64,000 nucleotides of DNA from Gluconacetobacter entanii (lineage in GTDB: Bacteria; Pseudomonadota; Alphaproteobacteria; Acetobacterales; Acetobacteraceae), in the NCBI RefSeq assembly GCF_003206495.1, contig NZ_NKUF01000009.1:35725-99724 (forward strand), read 5' to 3'. The position numbers and the translations under genes were made by a program. Positions 36,071 to 43,838 of the stretch are shown piece after piece. Each line of letters starts with the position of its first letter. Positions within the stretch are counted from its first letter, which is position 1. The notes beneath the pieces were generated by a model that saw only the letters and a list, made by a program, of their open reading frames with translations, was not told where the DNA came from and did not search any database.

Positions 36071-37186
36071 ATGACACATACCCGCAACACCCCCGATCCG
36101 GCCAGCCTGCGCCGGGGCTGGACCACAGGAAGCTGCGCCACGGCGGCGGCGCGGGCGGCATGGGTGGCGATGCGGGGTGGCGATTTCCCCGATCCCGTCA
36201 CCATCACCCTGCCCGCCGGGCAGGAAGTGGCCTTCAGCCTCGCCGCCCATGGCCATGACGGGGCGGGTGGCGCATGGGCGTGCGTCATCAAGGATGCGGG
36301 CGACGATCCCGACGTGACGCATGGCGCGCTGGTCCGTGTCGATCTGGCCCCCGCCGCGCCGGGGACGGGCATCACCTTTCGCGCCGGTCCCGGCGTGGGG
36401 ACCGTAACCCTGCCGGGCCTGCCGATCGCGGTGGGCGAACCTGCGATCAACCCCGTCCCGCGCCGGATGATCCGTACCGCCCTGAATGAAGGGGGCGGGC
36501 GGGAGCCGGACGTGCAGGTCACGGTTTCGGTCGCCGATGGCGAACGCCTTGCACGCCGCACGCTCAACGGGCGGTTGGGGATTGTCGGGGGCCTGTCGAT
36601 CCTGGGGACGACGGGCATCGTCGTGCCGTTTTCCTGCGCCGCGTGGATCGACAGCATCCATCGCGGCGTGGACGTGGCGCGTGCCATGGGGCTTGTGCAT
36701 GTGGTCGGCTCCACCGGCGATGTGTCCGAACGCGCGGCACGGGCGCTGTACGGCCTGCCGGAGGAGGCGATGATCGAAATGGGCGATTTCGCGGGCGGGA
36801 TGCTGAAATACCTGCGTCGCCATCCGGTGCCGCGCGTTACCGTGGCCGGTGGGGTCGCGAAGATCAGCAAGCTGGCGCATGGGTTCCTTGACCTGCATTC
36901 ACGGCGCGGGCGCGCGGACATGGCCGAACTGGCCCGCGATGCCGCGCGTGCGGGGGCGGATGCGGACCTTGCCGCACGGATCGCGCGGACCCATACGGTC
37001 GCGGCGGCGTTCACGCTTACGGCAGCAGCGGGGATCGACCTTGGCGCCGTCATCACGCGCCGGGCGTGGGGTGTGGCGCGCGATGTGCTGGCGGGCAGTG
37101 GATGCGCCCTCGACATCCTGATGTTCGACCGTGCGGGCACGCTGGTTTCACGCCATGGTCCCCGTCCGGCCGATGAAGACGGATAA
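36071..37186 (+). CDS. cbiD: Precorrin-5B (C1)-methyltransferase CbiD
   Basis: 371-residue methyltransferase that methylates C1 of the ring. The signature LRRGWTTGSCATAAARAAW is at residues 12-30, with VGEPAINPVPRRMI and LSILGTTGIVVPFS further on, and the C-terminal GGVAKISKLAHG. CbiD was defined in the anaerobic pathway; the aerobic counterpart is CobF. Here it sits among aerobic-pathway genes (cobG, cobK, cobE, cobL) with no cobF in the window, so it probably fills the CobF step. The ATG at 36071 starts the conserved domain. It is convergent with cobM across a dispersed repeat. Confidence 0.92.
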   Translation: MTHTRNTPDPASLRRGWTTGSCATAAARAAWVAMRGGDFPDPVTITLPAGQEVAFSLAAHGHDGAGGAWACVIKDAGDDPDVTHGALVRVDLAPAAPGTGITFRAGPGVGTVTLPGLPIAVGEPAINPVPRRMIRTALNEGGGREPDVQVTVSVADGERLARRTLNGRLGIVGGLSILGTTGIVVPFSCAAWIDSIHRGVDVARAMGLVHVVGSTGDVSERAARALYGLPEEAMIEMGDFAGGMLKYLRRHPVPRVTVAGGVAKISKLAHGFLDLHSRRGRADMAELARDAARAGADADLAARIARTHTVAAAFTLTAAAGIDLGAVITRRAWGVARDVLAGSGCALDILMFDRAGTLVSRHGPRPADEDG

Positions 37187-37194
37187 AACTGATA

Positions 37195-37272
37195 GAAGTT
37201 TCTGGGTGCCCCCTTTTTCCAAAAAGGCGGCGTCTTTCGAAGCTTTTTGAAAAAAGCTTCACCAAAAACTTC
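37195..37272 (+). repeat. Dispersed three-arm structured repeat, copy 3
   Basis: 78 bp between convergent cbiD and cobM. The outer arms here are gaagtttctgg / ccaaaaacttc: the terminal pairs differ from the aaaag/ctttt of other copies but still match each other. Inner arms are gcccccttttt/aaaaaggcggc (one mismatch) and gaagcttttt/aaaaaagcttc. Confidence 0.88.
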
Positions 37273-37282
37273 TTTAGGTTTT

Positions 37283-38035
37283 TTATGAGCGGAAGCGGCG
37301 GTGGTAGTCGGGGTTATAGAGCGCGCTTTCGCGGAAATCATGCTGCCCCAGCGCGCGTCCCACCAGCACGAGGGCCGTGCGTTCGATGGGATGTTCCGCA
37401 AGTTGCGCGGTAATCGTGCCCAGCGTCCCGCGCAGTACCACCTGGTCGGACCATGTGGCGCGGGCCACGATCGCCACGGGGCAGTCCGCGCCGTAAAGCG
37501 GGGTCAGGTCGGCCACGATCTTGTCCAGCGCATGGATCGCAAGGTGGATCGCAAGGGTCGCGCCCGTTGCGCCAAAGGCCCTGAGCGTCTCGGTCTCCGG
37601 CATGGCCGACGCCCGGCCGCTGACACGGGTCAGCACGACGCTCTGCGCGACTTCGGGCATGGTCAGTTCACGGCCCAGCACCGATGCGGCGGCGGCAAAT
37701 GCCGGGACGCCGGGTGTCATGGTCCACGCGATGCCGTGGCGGTCGAGCCTGCGGATCTGCTCCGCCACGGCGCTATAGACCGACAGGTCCCCCGAATGCA
37801 GGCGCGCGACATCGTGGCCCGCCGCGTGGGCCGCGACATATTCCGCCTCGATCATGTCCAGCGTCATGGGCGCGGTATCCACCAGGCGCGCATCAGGCGG
37901 GCAGTGGGCCAGCATTTCGCGCGGGACGATGGACCCGGCGTAAAGGCAGACCGGGCATCGCGCCAGCAGGTCGCGCCCGCGCAGGGTCAGCAGGTCGGCG
38001 GCCCCGGGACCTGCGCCGATGAAATGTACGGTCAT
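37283..38035 (-). CDS. cobM: Precorrin-4 C11-methyltransferase
   Basis: 250-residue SAM-dependent tetrapyrrole methylase. The N-terminal [20 protein letters not shown] and the internal [14 protein letters not shown] and [13 protein letters not shown] are typical of CobM/CbiF. It methylates C11 of precorrin-4 to give precorrin-5. The ATG at 38035 overlaps the cobE stop (ATGA), so cobL-cobE-cobM form one translation-coupled unit. Confidence 0.95.
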   Translation of the reverse strand: MTVHFIGAGPGAADLLTLRGRDLLARCPVCLYAGSIVPREMLAHCPPDARLVDTAPMTLDMIEAEYVAAHAAGHDVARLHSGDLSVYSAVAEQIRRLDRHGIAWTMTPGVPAFAAAASVLGRELTMPEVAQSVVLTRVSGRASAMPETETLRAFGATGATLAIHLAIHALDKIVADLTPLYGADCPVAIVARATWSDQVVLRGTLGTITAQLAEHPIERTALVLVGRALGQHDFRESALYNPDYHRRFRS

Positions 38036-38445
38036 GTATGCTCCGTTCGTGCAATGGCGCATGTGACGCGCCGGAAGGCCATGCGCGCCACGACCAGGCG
38101 CGCCCCGTCTCCCGCCGCCACAAGGGCGCAGCCTTCGGCGACCGAGGCGACACCGTGCGCCGCCATAACACGTGACGAACGGGTGACGCAACGTGGCTGC
38201 GCCGCCAGCAGGTCGGCGTGGGAGACAACGCGCAGCGGTAGGCCCGCCTGTCGCGCCGCCGCGTGCAGGGCGGCGCAGTCGGCGCGGAAATCGGGAATGG
38301 CGATCAGTCCGGGCCGGCAGTGCGCCCGGCCGGTGGCCTCATGCAGGAGGGCGAGGATATCGTCCGCGTCGCATCCGCTGCCGCACCCGATGCCCGCCAC
38401 GCACAGGCCCTTCGCATGCGTCGCCGGTGTCGTGGTCGCGTTCAT
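38032..38445 (-). CDS. cobE: Cobalamin biosynthesis protein CobE (CbiG C-terminal-like)
   Basis: 137-residue protein with the CobE/CbiG C-terminal domain: [21 protein letters not shown] near the N terminus and [14 protein letters not shown] near the end. In aerobic producers CobE is needed for corrin ring synthesis, although its exact step is not firmly settled. An upstream ATG at 38646 would add 67 unconserved residues inside cobL; the ATG at 38445 overlapping the cobL stop is preferred. Confidence 0.88.
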   Translation of the reverse strand: MNATTTPATHAKGLCVAGIGCGSGCDADDILALLHEATGRAHCRPGLIAIPDFRADCAALHAAARQAGLPLRVVSHADLLAAQPRCVTRSSRVMAAHGVASVAEGCALVAAGDGARLVVARMAFRRVTCAIARTEHT

Positions 38446-39686
38446 GCGGCGGGACGGGTGGCCGCGTACTGGGTGACCGTCATCGCCGGGCGGAAGGCGG
38501 ACTGCGTGCCGACCTGTTCCACCCGTTCGACGCGCAGGCGCGAAAGGCTGCCGCCCCAGCGCGCATGCGCGGCCAGCAGCGCGGTCTCGCCTTCCAGGGT
38601 GACGGCATTGGCCACCAGCCGGCCGCCGGGACGCAGGGCGTCCCATGCCCCCTCCATCATGCCCGGATTGCCGATCCCGCCCCCCACGAAGACCGCATCG
38701 GGACGCGGCGTCTGCCGGTCATGCAATGCGGCAAGGGTCTCCAGCGCGCTGCCTTCGACAATGCGCAGCGCGGGCGTGCCCAGCGTCAGTGCATTATGCG
38801 CGATGCGTGCGGTACGCTCGCGGTTGCGTTCGATGGTGACGGCACGGTTGGCGGGATGGCACAGCATCCATTCGATGGCGATCGACCCGGCCCCGCCACC
38901 GATATCCCACAGCATCTCGCCCTGGCGCGGGGCAAGGGCGGACAGGGTGGCGGCGCGGATCTCGCGCTTGGTGATCTGCCCGTCATGGGCGAACATGTCA
39001 TCCGGCAGCCCCGTTGACAGCGGCAGGACCATCGCGCCGGGTTCGGCCACGACCTCGATCCCCATCAGGTTCAGCGGATTGATCCCTTCCGCCGTGCCCG
39101 CCGCCAGCGCGTCCGCGCGCATGTGCACGTGGCGTTCATAAGGACCGCCCAGCGCCTCGAGCACATGGATGACGGAGGGGCCAAAGCCGCGCGCCGTCAT
39201 CCATTTCGCCAGCGTCACGGGCGAACGCCCGTCCGCCGACAGCACGATCAGGTGCGCGCCGGTCTGCAATGCGGGGGCCACCACCTCCATCGGGCGGCCA
39301 CAGATCGACAGCACCGTCGTATCCTGCCGCGCCCATCCCATCCGCGCACAGGCCAGCGTGATGGAAGACGGGGCCGGGATGCAGGTCATCTCCCCCACCG
39401 GTATGTACCGGCACAGTGTGACGCCGATGCCAAAGCTGAACGGGTCGCCCGACGCCAGCACCACCACGCGCCGCCCGCGCCAGCGCAGCATGCGTTCGAT
39501 CCCTTCGGATATGCTGGTGGGCCACATCAGCCGTTCGCCACGCATCAGCCCTTCGACCAGCAGCAGGTGCCGCCGTCCCCCCACGACCAGTTCGGCCGCG
39601 GCGATCAGTGCCTGCGCCACTTCCGACAGGCCCTCGACACCATCTTCGCCAATGCCGATAACATGCAGCCATGCGGGATGGGTCAT
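38442..39686 (-). CDS. cobL: Precorrin-6Y C5,15-methyltransferase (decarboxylating)
   Basis: 414-residue fusion of CbiE (about residues 1-205, starting HVIGIGEDGVEGLS, with VLASGDPFSFGIG) and CbiT (about 215-400, with DIGGGAGSIAIEW as the SAM-binding loop and VFVGGGIGNPGMM). It methylates C5 and C15 and removes the C12 acetate carboxyl to form precorrin-8X. The ATG at 39686 follows aaggag; the longer ORF to 39839 is not conserved. Divergent from cobK with only 26 bp between start codons. Confidence 0.95.
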   Translation of the reverse strand: MTHPAWLHVIGIGEDGVEGLSEVAQALIAAAELVVGGRRHLLLVEGLMRGERLMWPTSISEGIERMLRWRGRRVVVLASGDPFSFGIGVTLCRYIPVGEMTCIPAPSSITLACARMGWARQDTTVLSICGRPMEVVAPALQTGAHLIVLSADGRSPVTLAKWMTARGFGPSVIHVLEALGGPYERHVHMRADALAAGTAEGINPLNLMGIEVVAEPGAMVLPLSTGLPDDMFAHDGQITKREIRAATLSALAPRQGEMLWDIGGGAGSIAIEWMLCHPANRAVTIERNRERTARIAHNALTLGTPALRIVEGSALETLAALHDRQTPRPDAVFVGGGIGNPGMMEGAWDALRPGGRLVANAVTLEGETALLAAHARWGGSLSRLRVERVEQVGTQSAFRPAMTVTQYAATRPAA

Positions 39687-39712
39687 TTCAGTCTCCTTGG
39701 GGGGTGGCAACG

Positions 39713-40606
39713 ATGCGGGTACTGGTTCTGGGCGGCACGACGGAGGCACGGCTTCTGTGCCGCAGGCTCGAGGCGCCGGGATCCGGTTTCGCGGCCACGC
39801 TCTCCCTCGCCGGGGTGACGCGCGCGCCCGTCCTGCCACGGATGGAGGTGCGAATCGGCGGTTTCGGCGGGGTGGAAGGGCTCGCGCACTGGCTGTCGCA
39901 CAATCGCGTGGCGGCCGTCATTGATGCAACGCATCCTTTTGCCGCGCGGATCAGCGCCAATGCGGTTGCGGCCTGCGCGCGCGCGGGCGTTGCGCTGGCG
40001 CGGGTGGAGCGGCCCGCATGGGCCCCGTCGCCTGGCGACCGCTGGACCATGGTCCCCGACATGGCGGCGGCCGCGCGCGCCATCGGCCCCGCGCCGCGCC
40101 GTATCCTGCTGACGATCGGGCGCAAGGACCTGCTGGCGTTTCGCGACGTGGCGGCATGTGGGCATACGTGGCTGGTGCGCAGTGTCGATGCCCCGGACCC
40201 GGCCCTGCTGCCCATGGGGGCGCGCACGATTCAGGCGCGCGGCCCCTTCGACGTGGCGGCGGAGGACGCGCTGCTGCGGCGCGAGGGGATCGACCTGATC
40301 GTGACGAAGAATTCGGGTGGTGCGGCAACGGTGGCGAAGCTTGAGGCCGCGCGGGCGCTGGGGATTGCGGTCATCATGGTGGAACGGACCGCAGTACCCC
40401 CCGCGACCGTGGTGGGGGACGTGGGGCATGCCATGGCGTGGCTGCGGTCGCGGCCGTCATTCACGAGGGATCGACCCTGCGCGACGTATAGAGCCATGGC
40501 TGCCCCTGCGGGCGCGGGATCAGGTGCGTGCGTTCGCAGCCGATCAGGACCAGCGTGCTCATGTCCACCTGTTCGGGATCGGCATGGGCGAGGTCATGCA
40601 GGATGA
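39713..40606 (+). CDS. cobK: Precorrin-6A reductase
   Basis: 297-residue NADPH-dependent reductase. Family features are MRVLVLGGTTEARLLCRRL at the start, DATHPFAARISANAVAAC, ILLTIGRKDLLAF, and VTKNSGGAATVAKLEAAR near residue 200. The recognised domain ends near VVGDVGHAMAWL (about residue 245). The last ~50 residues (rich in Arg, Pro, Gly, Cys) are read antisense to the 3' end of cobJ, giving a 146-bp convergent overlap; this tail looks like run-on after loss of the normal stop. CobK reduces precorrin-6A to precorrin-6B. Confidence 0.92.
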   Translation: MRVLVLGGTTEARLLCRRLEAPGSGFAATLSLAGVTRAPVLPRMEVRIGGFGGVEGLAHWLSHNRVAAVIDATHPFAARISANAVAACARAGVALARVERPAWAPSPGDRWTMVPDMAAAARAIGPAPRRILLTIGRKDLLAFRDVAACGHTWLVRSVDAPDPALLPMGARTIQARGPFDVAAEDALLRREGIDLIVTKNSGGAATVAKLEAARALGIAVIMVERTAVPPATVVGDVGHAMAWLRSRPSFTRDRPCATYRAMAAPAGAGSGACVRSRSGPACSCPPVRDRHGRGHAG

Positions 40607-41240
40607 CGCGTTCATCGGGGCGGCCGATGGCGCGGGCGAAGGCAACCGGGACGGTGCCGGGCAGCACGGCGCGCAGCACGTCGAATGCCTCCGCCAGTTG
40701 TCCGGGCCGGGCCTTTGAACGCGGGTTATACAGCGCGATGACGAACCCCGCACCCGCCGCGGCGCGCAGGCGGTCATGTACCACCGCGCGCGGCTTGAGG
40801 TTGTCCGACAGCGACATGACGCAGAAATCCCCGCCCAGCGGCGCGCCAAGGCGGGCGGCGGCGGCAAGGACGGCGGACACGCCGGGGATGACCTGCACGT
40901 CGATGTCGCGCCATGCGGCGGGACCGTGGTCGATGGCCTCGAACACGGCGCTGGCCATGCCGAACACGCCCGCATCCCCGCCGGAGACGACCACCACCCG
41001 CCGTCCCGCCAGCGCCAGTTCCAGCGCATGGCGCGCGCGTTCAAGTTCGACGCGGTTGTCGGTGGCGTGGCGCACCACGTCCGGCCCCGCCACGGCGCGC
41101 GCGACATAGGGGCCATAGCCGATCAGGTCCGTCGCCTGCGCCAGTGCGGCGGCTGCCTGTGGCGTCACCTGCCCCGGCGCGCCGGGGCCGAGGCCGACGA
41201 TGAACAGGCAGGGCTGGGAAGGGGGAGGCGTCTGGGTCAT
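40461..41240 (-). CDS. cobJ: Precorrin-3B C17-methyltransferase
   Basis: 259-residue SAM-dependent enzyme that methylates C17 and contracts the ring to precorrin-4. The N terminus has LFIVGLGPGAPGQVTPQA; VVVVSGGDAGVFGMASAV, VIPGVSAVLAAAARLGAPLG and FVIALYNPRSKAR are characteristic of CobJ/CbiH. The ATG at 41240 overlaps the cobI stop; an ORF extension to 41495 lies inside cobI. It is the last gene of the riboswitch-led minus-strand operon and overlaps cobK at its 3' end. Confidence 0.95.
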   Translation of the reverse strand: MTQTPPPSQPCLFIVGLGPGAPGQVTPQAAAALAQATDLIGYGPYVARAVAGPDVVRHATDNRVELERARHALELALAGRRVVVVSGGDAGVFGMASAVFEAIDHGPAAWRDIDVQVIPGVSAVLAAAARLGAPLGGDFCVMSLSDNLKPRAVVHDRLRAAAGAGFVIALYNPRSKARPGQLAEAFDVLRAVLPGTVPVAFARAIGRPDERVILHDLAHADPEQVDMSTLVLIGCERTHLIPRPQGQPWLYTSRRVDPS

Positions 41241-41974
41241 CTTACACCTGTGCGTCCGGGCACGAGGATGATGGAAAAATACGGCGCGCGTTCGCCCGCG
41301 TCCGACAGGGGCATGCAGCGCTGCTGCGCCTGTGTCGCGCGTTCGACATAGACCGCCCGCCCGTCGCGCCCGGTGCGGCGCAGGGCGTTGCGCACCTTGG
41401 CCATGTTGCGCCCCAGCTTCATGATGACGGCAGCGTTCGCGCGTTCCAGCCATGCGCACAGGCTGTCCTCGTCCAGTGTCGCGGGAATGACGCACAGCAC
41501 GTCATCGCCATGGACCATCGGCACCTGCGCCTGCGACCAGCACCCGGCCATGCCGGTGATCCCCGGCACGATCTCGCAGCGAAAGCGTCCATGCAGGCGG
41601 TCGAACACATACATGGCCGAGCCGAACAGGAACGGGTCCCCCTCGCACAGGAGCGCCACGTCGCGCCCGGCGTCGAGGTGGGTTGCGATGTCTTCGGCGC
41701 AGCGGTCATAGAATTCGGCCATCCGTGCGGGATAGCGCGGGTCGCTGACGGGGATTTCCACGGTGAAGGGATAGGCGAAGCGCAGCGCGATGACGTCGGG
41801 GGATAGCAGGTCGCCCGCGATTTCACGCGCATGGCCGGTGCGGTCATGGCGGGCGAACCATGCCGCGACCGGGCTTTCGCGCAGGATCCGCGCCGCCCTG
41901 AGCGTCAGGAGTTCCGGGTCCCCCGGTCCCATGCCGACAATGGACAGGCGGCCGCGTGCGGGGGCGGTGTTCAT
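41237..41974 (-). CDS. cobI: Precorrin-2 C20-methyltransferase
   Basis: 245-residue SAM-dependent methylase converting precorrin-2 to precorrin-3A. Motifs are LSIVGMGPGDPELLTLRAARIL, VALLCEGDPFLFGSAMYV, EIVPGITGMAGCWS and the C-terminal YFSIILVPG. The ATG at 41974 overlaps the cobH stop (ATGA); an ATG at 41986 would add 4 residues. Confidence 0.95.
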   Translation of the reverse strand: MNTAPARGRLSIVGMGPGDPELLTLRAARILRESPVAAWFARHDRTGHAREIAGDLLSPDVIALRFAYPFTVEIPVSDPRYPARMAEFYDRCAEDIATHLDAGRDVALLCEGDPFLFGSAMYVFDRLHGRFRCEIVPGITGMAGCWSQAQVPMVHGDDVLCVIPATLDEDSLCAWLERANAAVIMKLGRNMAKVRNALRRTGRDGRAVYVERATQAQQRCMPLSDAGERAPYFSIILVPGRTGVR

Positions 41975-42612
41975 TCCGCCTCGCACGCAAGGGCGTTGAC
42001 GGTGGCTGCCGCCATCGCGCTGCCGCCAAGGCGCCCGCGCACGATGATGAACGGCAGGTCCCCGAATTCGGCCAGTGCCTCCTTCGATTCGGCGGCCCCG
42101 ACGAACCCGACCGGCATGCCGATGACCGCCGCCGGGCGCGGGGCACCCGCCTCGATCAGTTCCAGCAGGTGGAACAGCGCGGTCGGCGCGTTGCCGATGG
42201 CCACCACCGCGCCCGCCATGTCATCGCCCCACAGGTCGAGGGCGGCGGCGGAACGCGTATTGCCGATCCGCCGCGCGATGTCGGGCGTGCGCGGGTCGCG
42301 CAGGGTGCAGATGACGGCATTGTCGGCGGGCAGGCGGGTGCGGGTGACGCCACGGGCCACCATTTCCGCATCGCACAGGATGGGCCGCCCCGCCCGCAGC
42401 GCGCCCTGTGCCGCGGCGGTGAAATCGGGCGACATGCGGATTTCGCGTGCAACATCCACCATGCCGCAGGCATGGATGATACGTACCGCCACGCGGGCCT
42501 CGTCCGGGGTAAAACCGCTCAGGTCGGCCTCAGTGCGGATGGTCGCGAAGGAACGGGCATAGATCGCCGCCCCGTCATGGATATAGTCATAAGACCGCGT
42601 GGTGCCGGTCAT
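41971..42612 (-). CDS. cobH: Precorrin-8X methylmutase
   Basis: 213-residue mutase that moves the C11 methyl to C12, giving hydrogenobyrinic acid. Family motifs seen: YDYIHDGAAIYARSFATI near the N terminus, RIIHACGMVD with the catalytic histidine, AIGNAPTALFHLLELI and PVGFVGAAESKEAL. Length matches CobH. Overlaps both neighbours by ATGA, indicating translational coupling. Confidence 0.96.
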   Translation of the reverse strand: MTGTTRSYDYIHDGAAIYARSFATIRTEADLSGFTPDEARVAVRIIHACGMVDVAREIRMSPDFTAAAQGALRAGRPILCDAEMVARGVTRTRLPADNAVICTLRDPRTPDIARRIGNTRSAAALDLWGDDMAGAVVAIGNAPTALFHLLELIEAGAPRPAAVIGMPVGFVGAAESKEALAEFGDLPFIIVRGRLGGSAMAAATVNALACEAE

Positions 42613-43838
42613 GCCGGTGTCTTCTCCCCGTTCTGGTGTTGTGGTGTATCGGCCGAGGCACGCCCTTCATGCAAGAGGGCGCGTACCTGCGCCACGCCCA
42701 GCCCCCGCAGGAGCGGTGCGTCGGCAGCGCGGGCATCGCGGCACAGGTCGTAACCCGTCCCGTCCGCCACCAGCGTGATGTCGCAGCGCCCGGGATTCGC
42801 GCATCCCTTGGCACATCCCGAGACATGCAGCCGCAGGCCCGCAGGCACGTCGGCGGCCAGCGCCAGTGCGTCCGCACTCACGTCAGCCTCCGTGCAGGCG
42901 CAACCCTGCCGCCCGATGCACGCGACGATACGCAGACGCGGGTCATGTGGGTCCGTGACGAACCCGCCGAGGTCCGGTGCAGTGGTACGTCCCGGCAGCA
43001 CGATGGCCCGCCCCGGTCCCATCCGCAGGACGCCCGTGCCATCGCTGGCGCACCCTTGCGCCAGTTGCGACAGGTCGGCGGCCATCATCCGGCCCAGCGG
43101 CGGCGTCACCCCGTAACATCCCACCGGCAGCGCACCGACCAGCGGCGGCAATGGCGGGGCAGGGCCGTCATCATGGGCCTCGGCCGGGATGCCGGCCTGC
43201 GCGAACAGGGTCATGCCGATGTCGCGCCGACGCAGCGGGCGGGCGGTGCCCCCGACCTGCACGAAGGCTTCGGCAAGGCGGATCATCAGGCCGGGGATCG
43301 CATCGGGCGCGCAGGCAGCGCGCGCATTGCCGCAGGTGATATGCCAGCGTCCGCCATGGGCGCGCGCGGTGATGTCGGCGCGGATCGCGCCTGCGGGCAC
43401 GTATCCGCCGCCATCCACCCCCATGACGAATTTCGCGGGCAGTGTGGACAGATGGGTCGCCGCCGCGAGACGCGCATCAAGCGCGCGGGCAATGGGCAGG
43501 GTCCGCGCGTCACAGGCCGGGTCCAGCCCCGCCAGCGGCGACACCAGTACCGCGCGCCGCCGTTCGGAGGCGTCCTCTCCCCCCAGTCCGCAGGTACGCA
43601 GTTCGCATGCGAACCGTGGCGCGGTGTCGGGCGAAAAGCCGCGCAGTTGCAGGTTCCCCCGGCTGGTCAGTTCGATGCGCCCGTTGCCAAGGCGTGTCGC
43701 GGCATCGGCGATGACCCCCGCCTGCGCCGCCGTCAGTTGCCCCAGCGGCGGGCGCACGCGCACCAGCCAGCCATCGGCGGCCTCCATCGGGGTATGCAGG
43801 CCGGGGCACCATCCGCGTACGGTGGGGGACGTGCTCAT
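42609..43838 (-). CDS. cobG: Precorrin-3B synthase
   Basis: 409-residue oxygenase-type enzyme of the nitrite/sulfite reductase ferredoxin-like family. It hydroxylates precorrin-3A and forms the lactone with O2, the defining aerobic step. Visible features: ELTSRGNLQLRGF (about residue 62-74), AKFVMGVDGGG, and the C-terminal cysteine set GRQGCACTEADVS plus HVSGCAKGCANPGRCD for the [4Fe-4S] centre. The ATG at 43838 overlaps the cobN stop. An upstream ATG at 43886 lies inside cobN and is not needed. Confidence 0.93.
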   Translation of the reverse strand: MSTSPTVRGWCPGLHTPMEAADGWLVRVRPPLGQLTAAQAGVIADAATRLGNGRIELTSRGNLQLRGFSPDTAPRFACELRTCGLGGEDASERRRAVLVSPLAGLDPACDARTLPIARALDARLAAATHLSTLPAKFVMGVDGGGYVPAGAIRADITARAHGGRWHITCGNARAACAPDAIPGLMIRLAEAFVQVGGTARPLRRRDIGMTLFAQAGIPAEAHDDGPAPPLPPLVGALPVGCYGVTPPLGRMMAADLSQLAQGCASDGTGVLRMGPGRAIVLPGRTTAPDLGGFVTDPHDPRLRIVACIGRQGCACTEADVSADALALAADVPAGLRLHVSGCAKGCANPGRCDITLVADGTGYDLCRDARAADAPLLRGLGVAQVRALLHEGRASADTPQHQNGEKTPA

